Of a DNA stretch of 64,000 nt, positions 1-10,651 are shown in pieces. Below the pieces are notes generated by a model. The model ran no database searches. It was not told the DNA's origin and was given only the letters and a program-made list of their open reading frames with translations. The first letter of the stretch is position 1. The number at the start of each line of letters is the position of its first letter. The DNA is from DATJKD01 sp963834855 (GTDB lineage Bacteria; Pseudomonadota; Gammaproteobacteria; Steroidobacterales; Steroidobacteraceae), in contig CAWIDH010000018.1 of assembly GCA_963834855.1 (NCBI GenBank), positions 1 to 64,000 on the forward strand, given 5' to 3'. The position numbers and the translations under genes are program-made.

Positions 1-1162
1 CGACGGCGAAGCGCGAACGATTCCCACACCGCCACGATCAGCAGCACACCGGTGGCGGCGGTAGCGATCTGCAGGGCGGAGGGATGGCTCGCGTGCGCCC
101 ACCAGGGGAGCACCGCAAGCAGCGCGAGTCCCACGAGATGCGACAGCGGCGGTGCCCGACGATTGTTGGTCACCCACTTGAACAGCGCCGCTCCAGCCAG
201 GAAGCAGGCGGGCCCACCGAGCAGTACGGCGACCCCGGCAGTCGTTACGTGGCCGGGGTGCAGAAGCGTGATCTCGTCCCCGACCGCGCAGACGATGATG
301 CCGGCGATGATCGGCAGGTGCAGGTAGGTGTAGCCCAGGCGTGCCAGGCGTCCGGGGTCCTGTGAGTGCGTGATGCGGTGGTGGCCGCGCTCCGCGCCGG
401 TGTCGAAGTAGATCCACCACAGCAGGATGCTGCCGAGCACGGCTACGAGGAACGCGGCGCCCGCCTCGTGCGTCCACGGCAGGTCGGCGAAGGTGGCCCC
501 GGTGACGAGCAGCGATTCGCCGAGCGCGATGATGACGAAAAGCCCGCAGCGCTCCGCCATGTGCCCGCCGTGGATGTTCCAGTCCGCGGTGCTCGAGCGC
601 CCGAGTCCGGGCACGTAGAAATAGAGCCAGGGTCCGGCAATCTCGATCGCGAGTGCGGCGATCCACCAGGCGTACCGTGTCCACCCGACCGCGAACGCGC
701 CCGCCAGCCAGCACGCGCCCGACACCGAGAGCCAGGCGAGGATCCGCTGGAAGTTGCGCATGAGCGTGCCGGGCCCGCTCGCGCACCGCCCACAGGAAAA
801 AGAGCGTGCGCCCGACCTGCATGAAGGCGTACGCGCCCGCGAAGTAGAAGCCGCGTGCGCCGAAGGCCTGCGGGATCGACACCGACATCACGAGGCCCGC
901 GATCATCAGCACGAAGAGGCACAGCCGGACGGGGATGCGCTCCGGGTCGAGCCAGTTCGTCACCCAGCAGGTGTAGATCCAGACCCACCAGACCGCGAGC
1001 AGCAGCAGCGCCGACCTGCAGCGCGCCAATGGCCGTCAGGTCCGCGATCAGGGCATGCGACAGCTGTGTGACGGCGAACACGAACACGAGGTCGAAGAAG
1101 AGCTCGACCATGCCGACCCGCCCGGCGTCGGCCTGGTCGCGTCGTCGCAGCAATGGGGACAT
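1..1162 (-). CDS. ltrA: Low temperature requirement A (LtrA) family membrane protein, partial and frameshifted
   Basis: Read on the minus strand from the ATG at 1162, the protein opens with VELFFDLVFVFAVTQLSHAL, the N-terminal signature of LtrA. It continues as a multi-helix membrane protein with GGHMAERCGLFVIIALGES, the family's most conserved block. The frame breaks near 1016 and again near 770. Each can be closed by one base, after which conserved LtrA sequence resumes to base 1, where the gene leaves the window (C-terminus missing). The family's function is unknown; it is an inner-membrane protein first linked to cold growth in Listeria. The start codon overlaps a repeated sequence at 1155-1169, so the true start may lie elsewhere. 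Divergent from the SDR gene at 1287. Confidence 0.85.
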
Positions 1163-1169
1163 TCTCTAT
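1155..1169 (+). repeat. GGGGACATTCTCTAT repeat copy
   Basis: GGGGACATTCTCTAT recurs as the reverse complement at 23915-23929. The copy spans the first codons of ltrA (ATGTCCCC on the minus strand). It looks like one arm of a REP-like element; no matching second arm is obvious nearby. Confidence 0.6.
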
Positions 1170-1286
1170 GTCTCGATTTCGGTGGGCACCGTCTGGATGC
1201 TAACCCGCTCGGCTAGTCCAAAGCGGGGATGCCGGGCCCGACGGCCGGCCTTAGCCTCGGCCGACCTTTGCGCGACGGGGGATCGC

Positions 1287-2048
1287 ATGCAGCGTTTCAC
1301 AGGCAGGACCGCGCTCGTCACGGGTGCGGCCTCGGGTATCGGGCGCGCCACGGCGCATCGCCTCGCCCGGGAGGGCGCGCGGCTGGTCCTGGCGGACTTC
1401 GACCGGGACGGTGCCCGTCGAGTCGCTGCCGAGATCGCCGAAGCGGGCGCGGCGTCGATGACGGTCGTTCAATTCGATGCCGCGGACCCGGCGTCCTGCA
1501 CGGCAATGGTCGACGCCGCGCTCGCGTCGCTTGGCGACCTCGACATACTCTGCAACATCGCCGGCATCTGGGACTGGGGCCACTTCGCCGATTTCCCGGC
1601 GGAGGCGTGGGAACGCGTGCTGCGCATCGACCTGTCGAGCGTCTTCTACATCACCCAACGCGCCCTTCCGTCGCTGCTGCGCCGAAAGGGCACGGTCGTG
1701 AACATGGCGTCGGCGGCGGCGCTGACGGGGCTTGCCTACAATGCAGCCTATTGCGCGGCCAAGGCCGGGCTGGTCGCCATGACGAAGTCGATCGCCGTCG
1801 AGTACGCCGCGCAGGGTCTGCGGGTGAATGCGATCTGCCCCGGCGGCGTCGCGACTGCCATCACGGCGAAGGCACGCGCCGTGCCCGACGCGGACCCGAA
1901 GCTGCTCGTCGAACGGCATTTCCCCAAGACCGGAAAGTTCTGCGAGCCCGAGGAGATCGCGGCGGCCGTCGCCTATCTCGCCTCCGACGAGGCCTGCAAC
2001 ATCACCGGCATCACGCTCACGATCGACGGCGGTCAGCTGGCAGGCTGA
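1287..2048 (+). CDS. SDR family NAD(P)-dependent oxidoreductase
   Basis: A 253-residue classical short-chain dehydrogenase, intact. The cofactor motif is TGAASGIG near residue 12, NIAG replaces the usual NNAG, and the catalytic set is Ser (NMASAAA), Tyr and Lys (YCAAK). The C-terminus is the usual TGITLTIDGGQLAG. ATG 1287 follows a GGGG ribosome site. It is the first gene of a likely three-gene operon with an MFS transporter 6 bp downstream and a secreted esterase, which suggests uptake and oxidation of a hydroxylated or esterified compound. The substrate cannot be told from sequence. Confidence 0.88.
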   Translation: MQRFTGRTALVTGAASGIGRATAHRLAREGARLVLADFDRDGARRVAAEIAEAGAASMTVVQFDAADPASCTAMVDAALASLGDLDILCNIAGIWDWGHFADFPAEAWERVLRIDLSSVFYITQRALPSLLRRKGTVVNMASAAALTGLAYNAAYCAAKAGLVAMTKSIAVEYAAQGLRVNAICPGGVATAITAKARAVPDADPKLLVERHFPKTGKFCEPEEIAAAVAYLASDEACNITGITLTIDGGQLAG

Positions 2049-2054
2049 CCAGCC

Positions 2055-3243
2055 ATGAACGTTCGCGTGGCTCCGGCCAACCCAGCTGACCGCGCCTCGA
2101 GCGTGCCGCCGCTGCTGCTCGGGTTGATGCTCTGCGGCTCGCCGCTGATGGCCCTGATCTTCACCGTACTCGGGCCCCGTGCTGCCCGCGGTCGCCGGTC
2201 ACTTCGGCGGCGAACGACTGACCGCGCAGATGATCATGACGATGCCATCGCTCGGCATCATGATCGGAGGCCCCATCGGTGGGTGGCTCGTCGAGCGCCA
2301 CGGAGTGCGCCGGATCATCCTGTGGATGCTTGTCGTGTACGCCTTGAGCGGCTGCGCCGGGTTCGTGCTCGATGATCGCTGGACGATGATGGCCTCGCGA
2401 TTTGTGCTCGGCGCGGCCTCGGCCGGCGTGATCGCCTGCACCATGAGCCTGATCGCCGAGCACTTTGCTCCCGAGGCCCGCGGACGCATCCTCGGCTACC
2501 AGGGCGCGATCGCCGCGGTGGTCGGCTTTGGTGGCGTGATGGCCGGAGGCGCCCTCGGGGAGGCCAGCGGCTGGCGGGCCCCGTTCCTGCTGTACGGCGC
2601 GGCCGTCGCGGTGATGGCGGTTGCGCTGGCCGCGGTGCCCACCGGGTCGCGCGAACGCGCGGCATCGGTCTCCGGTGGCGTCGGGCAACTGCTGCGCCTG
2701 TGGCCGACATTCCTCCTGCTCGTCTTCTTCTATGGCGCGGCATTCACGAACAACGTCCAGGTGCCCTTCAAGCTGGCGGAAAGAGGGATCACGAGCCCCG
2801 ACGTCCTCGCCTGGGTCATGTCGCCGGCGTCGCTCACGACGGCCATCGGTTCGGCGAGCTACGGCTGGTTGCGCGGAACGATCGGCGAGCGGGGCGTGTT
2901 CGTCGCGTTTCCGCTGCTGATGGCGACCGGATTCGCGATCGTGGGTCTTGCGGAATCGCCCTGGCCGACCGGCATCGGTTGCGCCATCGCCGGCTTCGGC
3001 GGTGGTCTGGTCGGGCCGCACCTGATCAGCCGGCTGCTCGGGCAGGCGGTACCCGAAGTCAGGGGCCGCGCTGTCGGTCTCGCGTACACGGCGATCTTTG
3101 CCGGCGACTTCCTCAACCCGATCGCATTTGCGCCGATCGCCGCGCGCGTCGGCATCGACGGCGCCTTCCTGGTCGTGGCCGCGGCACTCATCGTCGGCTT
3201 CATCGGGGTCCGGCTCATCGAGCCCCGGGTCGCGTCGACGTGA
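2055..3243 (+). CDS. MFS transporter (one frameshift)
   Basis: Major facilitator superfamily permease of about 395 residues with around 12 hydrophobic segments. After 40 residues the frame breaks near 2177 in a CCCC run; removing one C restores the continuous sequence ...FTVLGPVLPAVAGHFGG. The loop after TM2 has GGWLVERHGVRR, the MFS signature G-x-(3)-D/E-R-x-G-x-R/K-R. It is placed between an SDR and a secreted alpha/beta hydrolase, which overlaps its stop codon by 4 bp. An importer for the substrate of those enzymes is likely, but the cargo is unknown. Confidence 0.85.
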
Positions 3244-4335
3244 GGTCTGCGGCGCGCACGATCCTGCTGCTGATGCTCGCGACGGCGCAGTCCGCGCTGT
3301 CGGCCGAGGCACTGCCGTCGATCGACGCGTCAGGCGTGGTCAATCTGCCGCCTCGTACCGTGCCCTGGCCGAAGGGCGCGAGCGAACAGGCGCGAACGGC
3401 GTATGTCGCCAGCATGCGCAATCGGCTGGCGCAGGTGGCGCAGTCGCGGCAGGCGGGCGACGTGGCGTTCGAGAAGCTGCTGCCGGCAGCGATCGCCTAC
3501 ACGCAGGAACAGGTGCGGCGCCAGAACGCGCGCATCCTGGCGATGTACCCGGTGGATGCGAAGCCGGGCGAGATCGCGGGTGTTCGTGTCCAGATCGTCA
3601 CGCCGAGGAACCTGCCCGCTGCGAACCGCTCACGCGTGTTGATCAATCTGCACGGCGGCGCGTTTCTCTTCTATGCCGGCTCGATCTACGAGGCGGTACC
3701 GGTTGCGCATTTCGCGCAGATGACCGTCATTGCCGTGGACTACCGGATGCCACCGGCACATCCCTTTCCGGCCGCGCTCGACGACGCGACCGCGGTCTAC
3801 CGGGCGCTCCTGGAGCGGCACGAGCCCGGCGACATCGGCATCTACGGTACGTCGGCCGGCGCGGCCTTGTCGGCCTCAACCGCGCTCAACATCCGTGCGC
3901 TCGGGTTGCCACCTCCGGGTGCCGTCGGTCTCGTGTCCTACGGCTGGGGCGATACGCTCGAGACGCTCGAAGGCCTCGATCCCAATCTCTCCCGCTTCGG
4001 GCAGCCGCCGCCGCCGTGGCTCGCGTTGTATGCGGGAAAGCACGACCCGGAGGATCCGCTCATCACCCCGGCGAACGGCGACTTCACGCGCGGGTTTCCA
4101 CCGGCGCTGCTCATGAGCGGCACGCGCGACCTCTTCCTGAGCGGCACGGTCGATCCTGCACCGGAAGCTTCGAGATGCCGGGCTCGAGGCCGAGCTCGAG
4201 GTCTTCGAAGGCATGTGGCACGGCTTCAATGCCGACATGAATACCGAGATCGATTTTCCGGAGGCGGCGCAGGCCTCCCGGGTGATCGCTGACTTCTTCC
4301 GGCGGCGCCTCGGTGCGGCGCCCTCCGGCCGCTGA
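3240..4335 (+). CDS. Secreted alpha/beta hydrolase (HSL/family IV esterase type), frameshifted
   Basis: GTG start at 3240 overlaps the MFS stop. A signal peptide (RTILLLMLATAQSALSAEA) predicts periplasmic location. The hydrolase core shows the oxyanion HGGAF motif, VDYRMPPAHPFPAALDD, the nucleophile elbow GTSAG, and a catalytic His in WHGFN. These are the hormone-sensitive-lipase-like carboxylesterase marks (abhydrolase_3). A single-base frameshift near 4152 separates the first 300 residues from the C-terminal His segment. It probably hydrolyses an ester or lactone taken up or oxidised by the neighbouring MFS/SDR pair; the substrate is unknown. Confidence 0.85.
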
Positions 4336-4341
4336 CGCGAT

Positions 4342-4806
4342 TCAGCGAGCGCCGCCCTCTCCCGGGCCGAACGCGTAGCGGCCGTGGGCGCTCAGGTCGC
4401 CGAACTGGTCGTTGCGGATGCGTCGCTCGATGAAGCGCCATGCGCCGTCGACCTTCTGCAGGCGGTCCGCATAGTCACCCCCGATGATCGGTTGCAGCGG
4501 AAACGTCTCGGTCTGCTGGAACACCATCACGCAGCTCGTCGAGCGCGCGAATCCCGGTCCGTCGGGCTCGATGATCACGTTGGCCATCACGTGGCGCGTC
4601 CGCGGCGTGCCGTCGGGATAGATGCGGAGAAAATCCCGGTAGGCGCGGGCGACCGCAGATGCATCCTCGCGGATCGGCGGCTGGTTCTGAAAATGAACGG
4701 TGGCATGCGCGAAAAGCGCCGCCATCGCGTCGATCTCGCCACGGTCGAGATGCTGTGCATAGCTCATCAGCAGCTTCTGGATGGCGAAATAGTCATCCGC
4801 GTCCAC
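4342..4806 (-). CDS. SnoaL-like / NTF2-fold protein
   Basis: A 154-residue intact protein of the SnoaL_4 type: IQKLLMSYAQHLDRGEIDAM at the N-terminus, a central RTRHVMANVIIE strand and a C-terminal DGAWRFIERRI strand. The cone-shaped NTF2 fold hosts ketosteroid isomerases, dehydratases and cyclases; members of this subgroup are common in steroid and aromatic catabolic clusters. Convergent with the esterase gene (6 bp apart) and the probable last gene of the minus-strand set that follows. One of about eight SnoaL-like genes in the window. The specific reaction is unknown. Confidence 0.82.
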   Translation of the reverse strand: MDADDYFAIQKLLMSYAQHLDRGEIDAMAALFAHATVHFQNQPPIREDASAVARAYRDFLRIYPDGTPRTRHVMANVIIEPDGPGFARSTSCVMVFQQTETFPLQPIIGGDYADRLQKVDGAWRFIERRIRNDQFGDLSAHGRYAFGPGEGGAR

Positions 4807-4857
4807 GAACCTCCGCGTTGCGCCGACGAGTTCGGCGGCGACGCCCGCGCAAGCGTG

Positions 4858-6081
4858 CTAGGTCGGCCTCCAGCGGCGCTTGAGCTCGACCAGGAAGCGC
4901 ACCGCCTGGCCGCCGTCCAGCGCCCGATGATCGAACGTCAACGACAGGTTGATCAATGGCCGGACTTCGACGCGATGTCGCCGGCGCCGTCATCCACAGC
5001 GATCGGCGCGTGGCGCATTCCGGCCACGCCGAGCAGTGCGACCTGGGGCGGATTCAGGATCGCCTCGGCGCGCAAGACCGGGCCCAGCGAGCCGGGGTTC
5101 GAGATCGTGAACGTGCCGCCTTCCAGCTCATCGGAGGCGAGCGCGCCGCGGCGCGCACGTTCGGCGAGGTCCCGTATGGCGGCGTCGATGCCGCCGACGT
5201 CGAGCCGGGCCGCGTCGCGGATGACCGGAACCACGAGCCCATCCTCGGTATCCACGGCGATGCCGAGATTGACGACCTGCCAGAGGAGCATGGCCTCGTC
5301 GGTGAAAGTGGCATTGAGCGCGGGATGCGACCCGAGCGCGGCGCAGGTCGCGCTCGCGATGTAGGAGAGCACGGATAGCTTTGTGGTCGCGCGGCTCACG
5401 GGCGGCGAGGACGCTCGCTCAGGTCCACCTGGACGTCGGCGGTGACGTGCGGCGCCGTGCGTGCCGATTCGGCCAGTCGTCGCGCGATGGTGCGGCGCCG
5501 CAGGCTGTTCGCCATGTGCACGACCGGAACGCGCTCGTATCCGGGCGGAATCGCCGCAGAACTCGCGGGCTCGGCGGCACCGCCGCGCGCATGCGCGGCC
5601 GCGAGCACATCGTCCGCCGTCGGGCGACCGTCCGGCCCGGTGCCGCGCACCTGAGCAAGATCGACTCCGTGCTCCTGTGCAAGTCGGCGAACGCGCGGCG
5701 AGGCCTGTGTCGACGATGCAGACCCGTCCGCCGGGACGGGTCGGCTGGCTGCGGTGCTGGCGGGGCCGACGCCGGATGATTCCAGCGGTCGGGACGCGAA
5801 GTGCGGCCAGGGCGCTCGATACCTCGTCCGCGCTGGCCGAGGAATCGGCGACCAGGCCGAGGAGCGCGCCCACCTTCAGCTCGTCGCCGTCGCTCGCGAT
5901 CTGCTTGACGAGGCGGCCGCTCCGGTCCGCCTGCACTTCGGTGACGGTCTTGTCCGTCTCGATCTCGCAGACGACCGCGCCCTCGACGATCGATGCGCCC
6001 TCGGCCACCTTCCAGGCGACCAGGCGGGCATTCTCGACCGACCCCATGTACGGAATCCGCAGCTCGTGGAGTAGCGGTCAT
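4858..6081 (-). CDS. 2-oxoacid dehydrogenase E2 component (dihydrolipoamide acyltransferase), frameshifted
   Basis: The lipoyl domain is clear (PYMGSVENARLVAWKVAEG ... EIETDKTVTEV, with the lipoylated Lys in DKT). An E3/E1-binding domain fragment (VRGTGPDGRPTADDVLAAA) and the CoA acyltransferase domain follow, with FTISNPGSLGP and a C-terminal FDHRALDGG motif holding the catalytic His. Frameshifts near 6065, 5700, 5410 and 4970 break it into four pieces. The order E1alpha-E1beta-E2 on one strand resembles acoABC or branched-chain/pyruvate complexes. No E3 gene is present nearby. It transfers an acyl group from TPP-bound substrate to CoA. Which 2-oxoacid or acetoin is used cannot be decided. 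Confidence 0.85.
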
Positions 6082-6088
6082 GGTGGGC

Positions 6089-7078
6089 TCAGGTGCCGAC
6101 GAGCCGCCGCGCCGTCGCGGCGATCTCGTCCACGGAGGGCAGGCAGAGCGCCTCGAGTGTCGCCTGCTGCGGCAGCGGCACGTCCTTCGCGGCGACGCGC
6201 ATCACCGGCGCCTCGAGATCGAAGAACGCCTCTTCCTGGATGCGCGCTGCGATCTCGGCGCCCGGTCCGGCGGTGCGCGCGGCTTCGTGCACGACCATCG
6301 CGCGGTGATTGCGGCGCACGGAGGCGAGCACGGTCGGCCAGTCGAGCGGCACGAGGCTGCGCAGATCGATCACCTCGAGCTCGATGCCTTGCGGCGCCAG
6401 CCGCTCGGCGGCCTCGAGCGAGCGCCGCACCATCGAGCCGTAGGTGATCACCGTGGCGGAACGACCCGGACGGCGCACGACCGCCGAGCCCAACGGGATC
6501 GTGAACGACGGATCGAGCGGGACTTCTCCCTTGACCCAGCCGAGGCTCTGCACACTGTGAAACAGCACCGGGTTCGGCTCGCGCAGTGCGCTCTTCATCA
6601 ACCCCTTGGCGTCGGCCGGCGTCGAGGGCACGACGACCTTGAGACCCGGGAAATGCATCCCGAGCACCTCGGTGCAACTGGAGTGCTCGGGGCCGGCGCC
6701 GCCCATGGCGCCGATCGGGAAGATCACGACCGCGGTCATCGGGAAGTCGAGACCGTGCATGTAGCGCCACTTGGCGAGCTTGTGGAAGATCTCGTCGCCC
6801 GCGATCAGCGCGAAGTCGCCGAAGCCCATGTTGACCACCGGCTTCAAGCCGGCGATGGCCGCGCCGGCGGCAAAACCCGCCTCGAAGGCCTCGCTGATGT
6901 TGGTGTCGAGCACGCGTTCGCGCCCGAACTCGTTCACCAGGCCCTTCTCGGCGCCGAACCAGCCGCCCGTCGCGACACCCTGTCCGAGGACGAACACCCG
7001 CTCGTCGATGCGCATCTCCTCGACGAGCGCGAGTCCCATCGCCGCGTTGTAGCCGAGCGTCGTCGTCTCAGCCGCCAT
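6089..7078 (-). CDS. 2-oxoacid (acetoin-type) dehydrogenase E1 beta subunit
   Basis: Intact, 329 residues. Transketolase pyrimidine-binding domain followed by transketolase C-terminal domain: SEAFEAGFAAGAAIAGLKPV, FPIGAMGGAGPEHSSC and the later LRSLVPLDW are typical of PdhB/AcoB proteins. It forms the alpha2beta2 thiamine-diphosphate enzyme with the E1alpha gene just upstream: the ATG at 7078 overlaps the E1alpha stop (CATGGCGGCTGA), indicating translational coupling. It lies 8 bp before E2. Confidence 0.92.
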   Translation of the reverse strand: MAAETTTLGYNAAMGLALVEEMRIDERVFVLGQGVATGGWFGAEKGLVNEFGRERVLDTNISEAFEAGFAAGAAIAGLKPVVNMGFGDFALIAGDEIFHKLAKWRYMHGLDFPMTAVVIFPIGAMGGAGPEHSSCTEVLGMHFPGLKVVVPSTPADAKGLMKSALREPNPVLFHSVQSLGWVKGEVPLDPSFTIPLGSAVVRRPGRSATVITYGSMVRRSLEAAERLAPQGIELEVIDLRSLVPLDWPTVLASVRRNHRAMVVHEAARTAGPGAEIAARIQEEAFFDLEAPVMRVAAKDVPLPQQATLEALCLPSVDEIAATARRLVGT

Positions 7079-8019
7079 GGTAGAGATCCCGGTAGATCAC
7101 GTCCGGCTCGGGCTCGGGCGCGGCGAGCGCCGCGGCATACGCGGATTGCGCCTCCTGCTCGGCCGCGGCCGCGATGCGCTCGGCCGTCGCGGCGGGCAAT
7201 CGCGCGGCAAGCAGCTCGACCGGGTCGCGATAGCTCGCCACGTCGTCGGCGGGGCGGTAATTCTGCGGATCGCCCGCGTAGTGGCCGCGACGGCGCACGA
7301 CCTTCGCCTCGATCAGCGTCGGGCCCGCGCCGTCTCGCGCGCGCTCGATCGCCTGGAGCGTCGCTTCGTACACGGCGACCGCGTCCTGGCCGTCGACGAT
7401 CACGCCGGGGATGTGATACCCGGCGGCGTAGTCTGCGATGTTCTCCGTGGGGCTCACGTCACGCAGGCGCGTGCCCACGAGCCACGCGTTGTTCTCGCAG
7501 AAATAGATCAGCGGCAGCTTCCACGCCGCCGCGTGCACCATCGTCTCGTGGAAAGTGCCGCGCGCCGTCGTGCCGTCGCCGAAGTTCGCGAGCGCGACCT
7601 GTCCCTGGCCGCGCCGCTTCGCGGCGAAGGCGGCGCCGGCAGCGAGGGGGAACACGCTGCCGAGCGTCGCGCCTTCGCCCATGACACCGATCGAAGGGTC
7701 GGCCCAGTGCGGCACGCCGCCGCCCTTGCCGCGGGTGGCGCCGGTCGCCTTGCCGAGCAGGTCGCCGAAGATGGGTCCCGGCCGCCATGCCCTTGCCGAG
7801 GGCCCAGGCCGAGCCTCGCCCCTGGTAGAAGAGATAGTCGTCGGTGCGCATGGCCGCGGTCGCACCGATCGGCGCAGCTTCCTGGCCTTCGCCGGGGTGC
7901 CACCAGCCGGAAAACGGCCGTTCGCGGGTGTGGCGCTCCATGATGCGCTCGATCTGCCGCGCGACGACCATGCGCGAATACATGCGCTCGAGACGGGCAG
8001 TATCGGCCGGTTGGGTCAT
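7068..8019 (-). CDS. 2-oxoacid (acetoin-type) dehydrogenase E1 alpha subunit, one frameshift
   Basis: TPP-binding E1 alpha (PdhA/AcoA type), about 317 residues. It has the ThDP motif region GDGTTARGTFHETMVHAAAWKLPLIYFCENN with the GDG...N pattern, preceded by GKGGGVPHWAD. One extra base near 7783 breaks the frame after LGKGMAAG. ATG 8019 is chosen over the in-frame ATG at 8058 because GGGGGAG lies just upstream. First gene of the E1alpha-E1beta-E2 operon and divergent from the TonB receptor. A 2-oxoacid or acetoin is oxidatively cleaved to acyl-CoA with the downstream subunits. Confidence 0.88.
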
Positions 8020-8240
8020 GGCTCCCCCGCTAAGCTGAGCGGCGATCTTGTTCCGCAAGATGACCCATCACATCGTCCAAGTCGACTAACGGGCGTCGAT
8101 CGATTCACGTGCGATGGCGCTGCGGCTCTCGTCTAGCTCAAATGGACGATGATCCGTCGGGGTCATCTGGATAGAAAGGCCTCCGAGCCGCACGTCGCGG
8201 TGGCGATGGCTGCATGTCGCAGCTCATACCAGGGGGACCG
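8020..8240. promoter_or_regulatory. Divergent control region between E1alpha and the TonB receptor
   Basis: A 221-bp non-coding gap between divergent genes. It contains TCAAATGGACG at 8138-8148, which recurs at 21220-21230 in another divergent gap, and AGGGGGA at 8231-8237 as the ribosome site for the receptor. No convincing -35/-10 pair was found. Confidence 0.4.
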
Positions 8241-10602
8241 ATGGTCAGAAACTACGCATTGTGGGTAGCAGTGGCGGGCATCCTCGGCCTCCCAGGGCGC
8301 ACGCACCGCTCAGGCCCAGCAGCCCGAGGCCGCTCCCGATGTCGCTGTCAGCACGGGCATCGAGGAAGTCGTCGTCATGGCGCGGCGCCGCGAGGAGAAC
8401 CTGCAGCAGGTTCCCACGGCCGTCACCGCGATCGGAGAGCGGGATCTCGCCGATCTCCACATCAACAACTTCGGTGCCGTGGGTGTCACGGTTCCGAACC
8501 TGAACGTCCAGACGCAGTTCGGCAGCGGCTCCATCGCCCAGTACGCGCTGCGCGGCCAGGACAGCGGGACCTTGAGCTTCGAGGCCGACTCCCGCATCGG
8601 CCTGTACCTCGACGGCGTCTACCTCGCCCGCCCGTCCGCCGCCGTCTTCGACCTTGCGGATGTGTGTCGGCTCGAAGTGCTGCGCGGTCCGCAGGGCACG
8701 CTGTTCGGGCGCAACGCGACCGGCGGCGCGATCAACTTCATCACCTGCGATCCTGCCGAGGAATTCGAGGCCGACGTCGAAGTCGGGCTCTCGAACTACG
8801 AGGGGCGCCGCGTGCGGGCTACGGTCGACACCGGGCGTTTCGGTGGATTCTCAGGGCGATTCACCTACCTTCACAACGAGCACGACGGCTATGTCGACAA
8901 TACTTCGGCCGGCACCGTGACGCGGCTCGCGGCGCCGTTCGGCACGGTCACGGCCGCGGAGACCGCCGGCCTCGAGGACCAGGATGCCTTCGCCGTTGCG
9001 CTCCGCTACGAGAACGATTCGACGCTGCAGGTCGACTACCGCTTCGACTACGCCGACAAGAAGAACTCGCAGCTCGGCGTGCAACTGCTGGGTGAATACG
9101 GGTTCTTCAATCCCACGTTCACCCTCGGGCCGACCGGTGGATCGCCGCCGCCTGAAACCGTGAGCACGGAGCGCCTCGACCGCCTGCCGCTCGACTTCCT
9201 GGGAGAGGGCACGCTCGAGGTCACGGGGCACGCACTGACGGTCGCGTGGGACGTGACCGACTCGCTCACCGTCAAGAACATCGCGAGTTATCGCGAGACC
9301 GAGGAGAACACGAGCGGCAACGACATCGACGGCAGCTCGCTCACGGATACCGGAATCCTGAGCGTGCTGCTGGGCATTCCCGGGCCTGTCTTTACGCTGG
9401 GTGGTTCCGGCGATCCCTTCGCGTGGATCTCTTCGACGAATCTCCGCGAGCAGGACCAGTTCTCCAACGAGCTCCAGCTCATCGGAACCGGAGACCGGCT
9501 GAACTGGATCGTCGGCGCGTTCTACTTCGAGGAGGACGGCGACTTCGACGGGCCGGTGTTCCTGTTCGTCCCCTTCGACCCGGACTCCGTCTACGTGCCG
9601 GGGACGACCAATGCCAGCATCCTGGGCCAGCCCGACTACGCGGCGGGATCGCGTGGCTCGGCGTCGAATGAATCGAAGGCGCTCTACGGCCACCTGGACT
9701 ACAGATTGACCGACGCGCTGACTCTCGGCGCCGGCGCGCGCTACACCGAGGATGATCGCGAAGAATTCATCTCGACCGCCGCCGCGATCGTCAACCAGAC
9801 GTTCGAGGCAGACTTCGACTACACCGACTGGGACGCGTCGGTCGGCTACGCGCTCAGTGACAGCGTGAACCTGTATGCAAAGGCCAGCACGGCGCACCTT
9901 TCAGGGGGCATCCTCGGCGGGCAGGCCTTCGAGCCCGAGGAGAACCTCTCCTACGAGATCGGGCTGAAGTCCGACCTGCTCGACGACCGGCTGCGGCTGA
10001 ACGTCGCCGTATTCCGATCCGAAGTGACGGATCGGCAGGTACTGACGTTCACGCCGCAGACCGGCACGCTCATCGTCAACATCGGGGAGTCCGACCAGAC
10101 CGGCTTCGAGCTCGAGATGACGGCGATGCCGGTCGACGGACTCACCCTGACGGCCAACTACGGGTACCTCGACTTCGAGGACGACACGAACGTGCGGCCG
10201 CTGGCGCCGGAGGCCAACGCCTACGTCGCCGCGCAGTACGACGTGCCGGCCTTCGGCAACGGCAGCCAGGTCAGCCTTCGGGTCGATGCAGCCTGGAAGG
10301 ACGACGCATTCATGGCCTGTCCAGTGGGCTCGACGTTTACCCCGACGGGATGCACCAATCTCGCGGCCGCGGACCTCGAGCTGGACGAAGCGACCAAGAT
10401 GGGCGCGCGGACCGACCTCGGCGCACGCATCTCGCTCGGCGAAATCCCGCTCGGTGACTTCCGGGGCCGGATTTCGCTTTGGGGCCGCAACCTGCTGGAC
10501 GAGGACGAGATCGAGTTCTCCCGCGACCTGTCGAACGGCACGGTCGTGGGTTCGTTCCAGGTTCCGCGGACGTACGGGGTCGACTTTCGAATGGACTTCT
10601 GA
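8241..10602 (+). CDS. TonB-dependent outer membrane receptor, one frameshift in the leader
   Basis: About 785 residues after closing one frameshift near 8283 in the signal peptide region. The mature part begins with EEVVVMARRREENLQQVPTAV (TonB box and plug start) and has the plug motif LEVLRGPQGTLFGRNATGGAINF. A long 22-strand-type barrel follows, ending in YGVDFRMDF with the usual terminal aromatic residue. Receptors of this CirA/FecA-like 'oar' type are expanded in steroid and polycyclic degraders and may import bulky hydrophobic or complexed nutrients. Divergent from the E1/E2 operon and followed on the same strand by SnoaL/SDR genes. The ligand is unknown. Confidence 0.92.
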
Positions 10603-10651
10603 GGCTGCGAATGCTGGCATGATTGGTCTTTGACCACGGCGGATCGCTCAC

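Noticed and set aside
855..1286. Long plus-strand open frame leading into the SDR gene
   Set aside because: It is antisense to ltrA and rich in Arg/Ser, typical of a GC-rich shadow frame; the SDR starts at 1287.
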